Source: Dictyocoela muelleri
Lineage: Eukaryota > Microsporidia
DNA: 11,328 nucleotides
Assembly (NCBI GenBank): GCA_016256075.1
Contig: SDVU01000693.1
Coordinates: forward strand, 1-11,328
Reading direction: 5' to 3'
Shown here: positions 7,342-11,328 of the stretch, piece after piece
How the letters are laid out: each line of letters begins with the position of its first letter
Numbering within the stretch: the stretch's first letter is position 1
Position numbers and translations under genes: made by a program
Notes under the pieces: model-generated
Database searches by the model: none
What the model was told of the DNA's origin: nothing
What the model saw: only the letters and a program-made list of their open reading frames with translations

Positions 7342-7464
7342 TCACGTTTGAATAAAATAAGAAATAAATCGAAATATAATTTTAATCCTCATATGACACA
7401 TAGAGAAATATCTATAAAATTAGATATTTCTGTTTCAACAGTGAGAGAAATTATGAAGTCTTAG
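7342..7464 (+). pseudogene. Fragment of a Tc1/IS630-type transposase DNA-binding domain
   Basis: The frame open from the Merlin end to a TAG at 7462-7464 contains NPHMTHREISIKLDISVSTV (from 7384) followed by REIMKS. This has the helix-turn-helix pattern of IS630/Tc1 N-termini: NP-h-T-REI---L-iS-sTV--i. No catalytic part follows before the MULE at 7603, and none was recognised beyond it. The piece may be the 5' end of another dead copy, cut by the Merlin and MULE insertions. A generic helix-turn-helix of other origin cannot be excluded. Confidence 0.5.
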
Positions 7465-7602
7465 AAATTGATTTCCGAAAATATTGAGAATAAAACTTAA
7501 TAAAAAAATTTATAGCAGTTATTCAGCTTGTATTTCCGATGTAAAACTTTTTGAATAGTTCAATCTTAGAAGATGAAGGTTTTGTACTTTTGAAGTGGCT
7601 GG

Positions 7603-7656
7603 GCATATTTTGCCCTTTAGGGGCGAAACTATGATTTTTTGTCCTTTGTTATTAAA
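7603..7656 (+). repeat. Left MULE terminal inverted repeat
   Basis: Starts GCATATTTTGCCC, then GGGCGAAACTATGATTTTTT. It matches the complement of 9554-9608 with one gap and a few differences. GGGCGAAACTATG is itself nearly the complement of the terminal GCATA-TTT-GCCC, so the end is a small palindrome. Confidence 0.85.
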
Positions 7657-7711
7657 TTTTATTTCAAAGCATGTTAATTAATTTACAATAATAAATGTAT
7701 AATAACAACCC

Positions 7712-9098
7712 ATGTTAAATCACGAAAATGTAGAAATCATATTTACGAAAAGGAAAAAAAATGCTGCTTTATAAAGGGTTTGCATATAACTTTAGAAGAC
7801 TAACAAAGAATGGTAAGCAATGGCGGTGTTTCAATCGTAAATGTGGAGGAAATTTTAAAACATCCTTGACTTTACTAATTAAAAGTAAAGCTTCTCATAT
7901 CCATTTCTCGAATTTTAGTCTAAACGAATCATTATTCTTGAAAAATATAATTAAAGTAAGATCTGTCGATACAAAAGAAACTTCCCGCGAAATTATAGAC
8001 AGATTTTTACAAAAAATGTCACCAGAAACAATTCCATAGCGTGTCAAATTATAAAACATTGGTAATTTTATCATCTAGAATACGAATAAACCTGGGAATA
8101 ATGAATTCAAATGATGACATTCCAGATATTATAAAAAAGACTGAAAAAGGAGACGATTTTTATCTGTACGATTCGGGCATTAATGATCCTGATCGAGTTT
8201 TAGTTTTTTTCGACATTTTCAAATATTCTACATTTATCTTATAATAATATATGGATTTGTGATGGAACTTTCAGAAGTAGTCCACGTGATTCATATCAAA
8301 TTTATACAATAATGGCTGTGATCAACCATAAAACGTTCCCATTAGCATATTTTATTATGAAAAGAAAGTCAATGTTAGCTTATAAAAACAGATTGATTTT
8401 TTTAAAATCAAATTTAAAAAACCTTCCTGAATTAATTTTGATCGACTTCAAATGTGGCATTCAATTCATTAAAAGAGGTTTTTCCATCAAGCCGGATTGA
8501 AGGTTGTTATTTTCATTTTTCGCAGCTGATTTGGAGAAAAATACAGCAATTAGACCTTTCAGTGCTATATAAAAAAAAGTGTGAATTCAGAATATGTATT
8601 AAAATGATTTTAGCATTATCTGTAATCAAAATCGAAGATACATATAATATTATAAATGATTTAAATGAGTTTTTTAAAAATCATAAATACTATGAAAAAA
8701 TTGATGTTTTGTGGTCTTGGTTCAAACAATATTATTTAAAGCCAAAAATTCAATGTAACAACATTTTTTCTATTGAATTTTGGTCAGTAAATAAGAGATT
8801 AATAAATATGGATCCGTTGGCCACGAATGCAATAGAAGGATGGCATCGAGGATTGAATATGAACATAAGAATTGCACATCCATCTCTGAAATAAATAGGC
8901 TTACAATTACTGACCGAACAACGAAAAGTCGATTTTATGATAGTAAAAAATCTATACAACAGTTTGGATAAAAAAACTTGTTTTTTAAATGAAAGAAATA
9001 AAAATTTATGTCAAATTTTAAATAACTTACAAGGACCAGCCAATATTATTTATCTTAAGGCGATTGCAGGTTTGTTAGAAATTCGAATTGAAAATTAA
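7712..9098 (+). pseudogene. MULE transposase with FLYWCH-type zinc finger, dead
   Basis: Remnant of a Mutator-like transposase that would mobilise the surrounding element. From ATG 7712, VEIIFTKRKK leads into a FLYWCH-like finger (LLYKGFAYNF, QWRCFNRKCGG, HIHF). The MULE core follows: first Asp in WICDGTFRSSP (8261-8263), second Asp in LILIDFK (8444-8446), the FPSSRIEGCYFHFSQ zinc-type motif near 8480-8525, and the Glu of TNAIEGWHRGLN (8835-8837). The C-terminus runs to TAA 9096-9098. Five lesions are visible: a phase change at the A8 run 7754-7761, a TAG with phase change at 8037-8040, a phase change near 8220, another near 8447-8454 just after the second Asp, and a TAA at 8892-8894. All catalytic residues survive, so decay is moderate. 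A reverse-strand frame at 8750-8959 is only a shadow of this gene. Confidence 0.88.
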
Positions 9099-9553
9099 AC
9101 ATTTATTTTATTGATATTTATATAATTTAAATACTTATTAATTTATTTTATAAAACTTCAAAAATTTTATTATTTTAAAAATATATACATTTTTAAATTT
9201 TTAGCATTAAATCTTATATTTTTCAGAATTAAAATTTTTTAACAATATTTTTAATTTAATTGAAAATAAGCCAAATAAATTTTTAATTATAAGAAAAATT
9301 TTTATTTACATTTTCATATATTGGTTTTAAATTCAAATATATGTAAAATTGAGATTATTGGATAGTGATTTTATTGTCTTATAAAATGAATTCAATAATA
9401 TAATGTAAAAATATTAACGATAAACTGTAGTAAATAAATAAGATTGAAAATGTGCATTACATTACATTTATTCTTATGAATTTCTTAAAATTTGTGATTT
9501 TTTTTTCATTTTCTCAAAAATCAATTTGAACTATTTAAAAAAAATATTTAAAG
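9099..9553. other. Non-coding 3' part of the MULE
   Basis: A very AT-rich stretch between the transposase stop and the right inverted end. I see no gene, cargo frame or structured RNA in it. Confidence 0.55.
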
Positions 9554-9608
9554 GTGTTAATAAGGGGCGAAAAAATCATAGTTTCGCCCATAAGGGGCGA
9601 AACTATGC
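9554..9608 (-). repeat. Right MULE terminal inverted repeat
   Basis: TTAATAAGGGGCGAAAAAAT leads to CATAGTTTCGCCC, then ATAAG and GGGCGAAACTATGC. The last parts form an exact 13-base inverted pair (CATAGTTTCGCCC / GGGCGAAACTATG) with a five-base loop, so this end can fold back on itself. The left end holds a worn version of the same hairpin. Confidence 0.85.
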
Positions 9609-9945
9609 TTTACGTTAATCTATCAGAATAAAATTATAAAAGAAAATGAATTAGATACCCATGTTGAATAAAAAGCATTCAATACATTTTAATTTTTCCA
9701 AATTTAAATTTAAGGATCGAAATATCCTTGAACATTATCTAAGGTAACATAAGATCCCCTTAGGTTCTGGCTATATTTTAAAAAAATTTCATTATTAAAA
9801 GTATTTTTATAAATTTTAATATTTCACGATCTTTATTTGTTTTTTTATATATTACATGTTAACAATATCTATAATTGACAACCCGGGGTGTTATCTCTTA
9901 CCGTGGTCTGTGACCTTTGGTTCCTGGTGTTCCAATAATACGTCA
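9609..9945. other. Gap between the MULE and the SINE-like copy
   Basis: No gene seen. From about 9873 the sequence becomes noticeably richer in G and C (ACAACCCGGGGTGTTATCTC, CCGTGGTCTGTGACC). It is probably the distal part of the SINE-like repeat, whose partner copy is cut by the window edge before this point. Confidence 0.45.
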
Positions 9946-10302
9946 CTTCTTAAGATACCCAGAAGCCCAGCTGTATACGCGATTTTCGTTTTATCAATGA
10001 CTCAGCAGTGTACAAAAAATTAGTAGGTTTTCATGAATTTTTATTTTTACAACTTTTGCCGAGATGCGTCGCCGCACTCATTTTCACCACACCTAGGAGA
10101 GTCCTATATGCTTAATTGTCATATTAGACCAAGTCTTAATCAGCTATACCACACCAGAACAACTGTATATTTTTACTATAATTCTATAGTTTTTGACCGC
10201 TCAATGTCATTCCCTAATTATTTATTAAACTATCGTCAGATGTGTTCGAACCATGATAATTAAATTTTCATTCAATAGTGTAAGCCACTGAGCTATCTGG
10301 AA
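9946..10302 (-). repeat. tRNA-headed SINE-like repeat, minus-strand copy
   Basis: Read on the minus strand it starts with a tRNA-like head. A box TAGCTCAGTGG (10295 to 10285) and B box GGTTCGAACAC (10252 to 10242) are 43 bases apart, as in pol III tRNA promoters. D, anticodon and T stems do not fold properly, so it is not a working tRNA gene. A body of about 270 bp follows (GGTATAGCTGATTAAGAC, CTAGGTGTGG, GACGCATCTCGG, TCATTGATAAAACG) and matches 10969-11328 throughout at about 80-85% by eye. It probably extends to about 9873. A 76-codon frame inside it (10033-10263) is chance. Confidence 0.75.
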
Positions 10303-10968
10303 GATTTTCTTTCTAGTATTATATATTTATAGGTTCTTATATTAAGAATTTCTTTTCTTTAATCAAATGTTAATTTTACATAAAAATTACATAATTTATC
10401 ATTGAACTCTTTATTTTTAGATTTCCTTACGATTCTTTTATTCTCATTCAAGTTAATCTTTTTGTAATATCTCATGATAATAAAATTTTTATTTTAAATA
10501 AAATAAATATTTAAATTAGTATTACTCTTATATACACCCCTTTTAACGCATCCCCAACTAATCTTCCTCTTTTTAAATCTAAATTATAGGTGTAATTGGA
10601 GTTAATTATTTTCTTTTTAATGTGTTTATTTGAATTTATAATTTAAATTTTTTATTTTAAGGGAACATTATTTTTTAATAAACACAAAAAATCTAATTAG
10701 GATAAATAATCTTGTTTATGTTTTTATTTAAATTTATTTTTGAGAATTCATATTTTTTTAAAAAAAAGGCGTTTTTTTCATTTGAACACCCTCTTTTACA
10801 TTTGGACCATCCTCTTTTACATTTCTTTGCTGATTAATTACACTCAAGAATATCTGATTATTATATAAGGATCATAGAATTGTGTAAGGGAATATGTAAA
10901 AAAATGCGAAGCATGAATTTTGTTCGGATCTTTTGTAAAAAACTAAATTATCTTATATAATTGCGAAG
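10303..10968. other. Spacer between the two head-to-head SINE-like copies
   Basis: AT-rich with no gene. The only structure seen is the short repeat at 10781-10821. If the two flanking copies were long inverted ends of one transposon this would be its interior, but nothing codes for a protein here. Confidence 0.5.
10781..10821 (+). repeat. Two tandem 20-21 bp units, TTTGGACCATCCTCTTTTA type
   Basis: TTTGAACACCCTCTTTTACA is followed directly by TTTGGACCATCCTCTTTTAC. The layout (TTG-ACC then pyrimidines) resembles the TTATTGACCCCTTTTT units at 2209-2347, so this may be a remnant of the same repeat superfamily. Confidence 0.5.
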
Positions 10969-11328
10969 GGCCAGATAGCTCAGTGGTTAACACTCTTGAA
11001 TGTAAAATTTAAGTATCGTGGTTCGAATCTCGATGACGTCGCTCTTTAATAAATAATAGGGAATGACATTAAGCGTTCATAACTATAGAAATATAGTTTA
11101 ATATACAGTTGTTCCAGTTTGGTATAGCTGATTAAGACTTGGTCTAATATAACAATGAAGCAGAAGGGACTCTCTTAGGTGTGGGGATGAGGTCGGTGAC
11201 GTATCTCGGTAAAATAAATAGTGAAAAATAAAAATTCATGAAAAAAGCCTTTAATTACCTGTATCCTGCTGAGTCATTGATAAAACGAAAATCGCGTATA
11301 CAGCTGGGCTTCTGGGTAGCTTAGGAAG
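10969..11328 (+). repeat. tRNA-headed SINE-like repeat, plus-strand copy (cut by window end)
   Basis: A box TAGCTCAGTGG at 10976-10986 and B box GGTTCGAATCT at 11020-11030 are 44 bases apart, an excellent pol III internal promoter. A seven-base acceptor-like GGCCAGA precedes the A box, but its 3' partner is poor. The T stem and D stem are broken, so this is a tRNA-derived head and not a tRNA gene. The body matches the minus-strand copy to the last base of the window, and the true 3' end lies outside. No poly(A) tail or flanking duplication can be judged. Confidence 0.75.

Larger units (their letters stand above)
7603..9608 (+). mobile_element. MULE (Mutator-like) DNA transposon, degenerate
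   Basis: About 2.0 kb, bounded by inverted ends of about 55 bp (7603-7656 and 9554-9608), starting GCATA-TTT and ending AAACTATGC, and enclosing a MULE transposase remnant in the plus orientation. No 8-11 bp target duplication is visible: AGTGGCTGG lies before and TTTACGTTA after. The copy is therefore old, or one flank has been lost. The Merlin element lies 270 bases upstream and is better preserved. Confidence 0.8.

Noticed and set aside
8750-8959. A 69-codon minus-strand reading frame
   Set aside because: It is the complement of the conserved C-terminal part of the MULE transposase, including the catalytic Glu region.
9609-9720. Continuation of the IS630-type fragment at 7342-7464 beyond the MULE
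   Set aside because: No catalytic block could be read in any frame, and no target duplication joins the two flanks of the MULE.
10033-10263. A 76-codon plus-strand reading frame
   Set aside because: It lies antisense within the minus-strand SINE-like copy and has no family-like pattern.
10966-11045. A tRNA gene on the plus strand
   Set aside because: The A and B boxes and their spacing are good, but the D stem and T stem do not pair and the acceptor arms do not match. The sequence continues into a repeat body shared with another copy.

Overview
The window is strongly AT-rich and holds no recognisable host gene. It is a graveyard of cut-and-paste DNA transposons, palindromic non-autonomous elements, short tandem-repeat arrays and a tRNA-headed dispersed repeat. 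The trio of transposase types (Merlin/IS1595 with an ISXO2-like DDE domain, MULE with a FLYWCH-type zinc finger, and Tc1/IS630) in very AT-rich DNA without spliceosomal-looking genes best fits one of the large, repeat-rich microsporidian genomes. That assignment is inference from family knowledge; another AT-rich eukaryote is possible. I saw no virus-like or retroviral element.

Layout. 1-505: a small hairpin and a decayed copy of the tRNA-headed repeat. 505-1920: a non-coding fold-back of about 1.4 kb whose two arms pair almost to the centre (about 1214); each arm carries about 12 colinear units of a 20-23 bp repeat. 1855-2037 and 4717-4916: two same-orientation arrays of a second repeat (TGTCAATAATAATGAAA type) that look like one array split by a 2.67 kb segment. 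Inside that segment, two inward-facing arrays of a third repeat (2209-2347 and 3903-4094) flank a dead Tc1/IS630 transposase (2469-3818). That gene is in turn interrupted by a 293 bp, nearly perfect palindromic MITE with a perfect 8 bp target duplication (3100-3392). The three repeat types share a core close to TTATTGACC-N-TTTT.

4919-5780 is mostly featureless, with one candidate 340 bp inverted-repeat element (5290-5629). 5781-7332 is an almost whole Merlin element. Its transposase (DD36E, zinc ribbon) has a single frame break at an A7 run. Each of its ends of about 300 bp carries a palindrome of about 275 bp. The two palindromes lie in the SAME orientation while the sequence around them is inverted. 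7342-7464 is a stray Tc1/IS630 helix-turn-helix fragment. 7603-9608 is a MULE with 55 bp inverted ends and a transposase carrying about five lesions.

9946-10302 (minus strand) and 10969-11328 (plus strand, cut by the window edge) are two copies, about 80-85% alike, of a tRNA-headed SINE-like repeat with good pol III A and B boxes. They lie head-to-head around a 666 bp spacer.

How it fits together: the elements nest and give a relative order (repeat array, then 2.67 kb segment with the IS630 copy, then palindromic MITE). The Merlin element is the best candidate for having mobilised the palindromic MITE, because both have GG...CC ends and 8 bp target duplications. The main novelty is structural: an unusual density of long palindromes and a shared short-repeat family placed as inverted arms around mobile elements.
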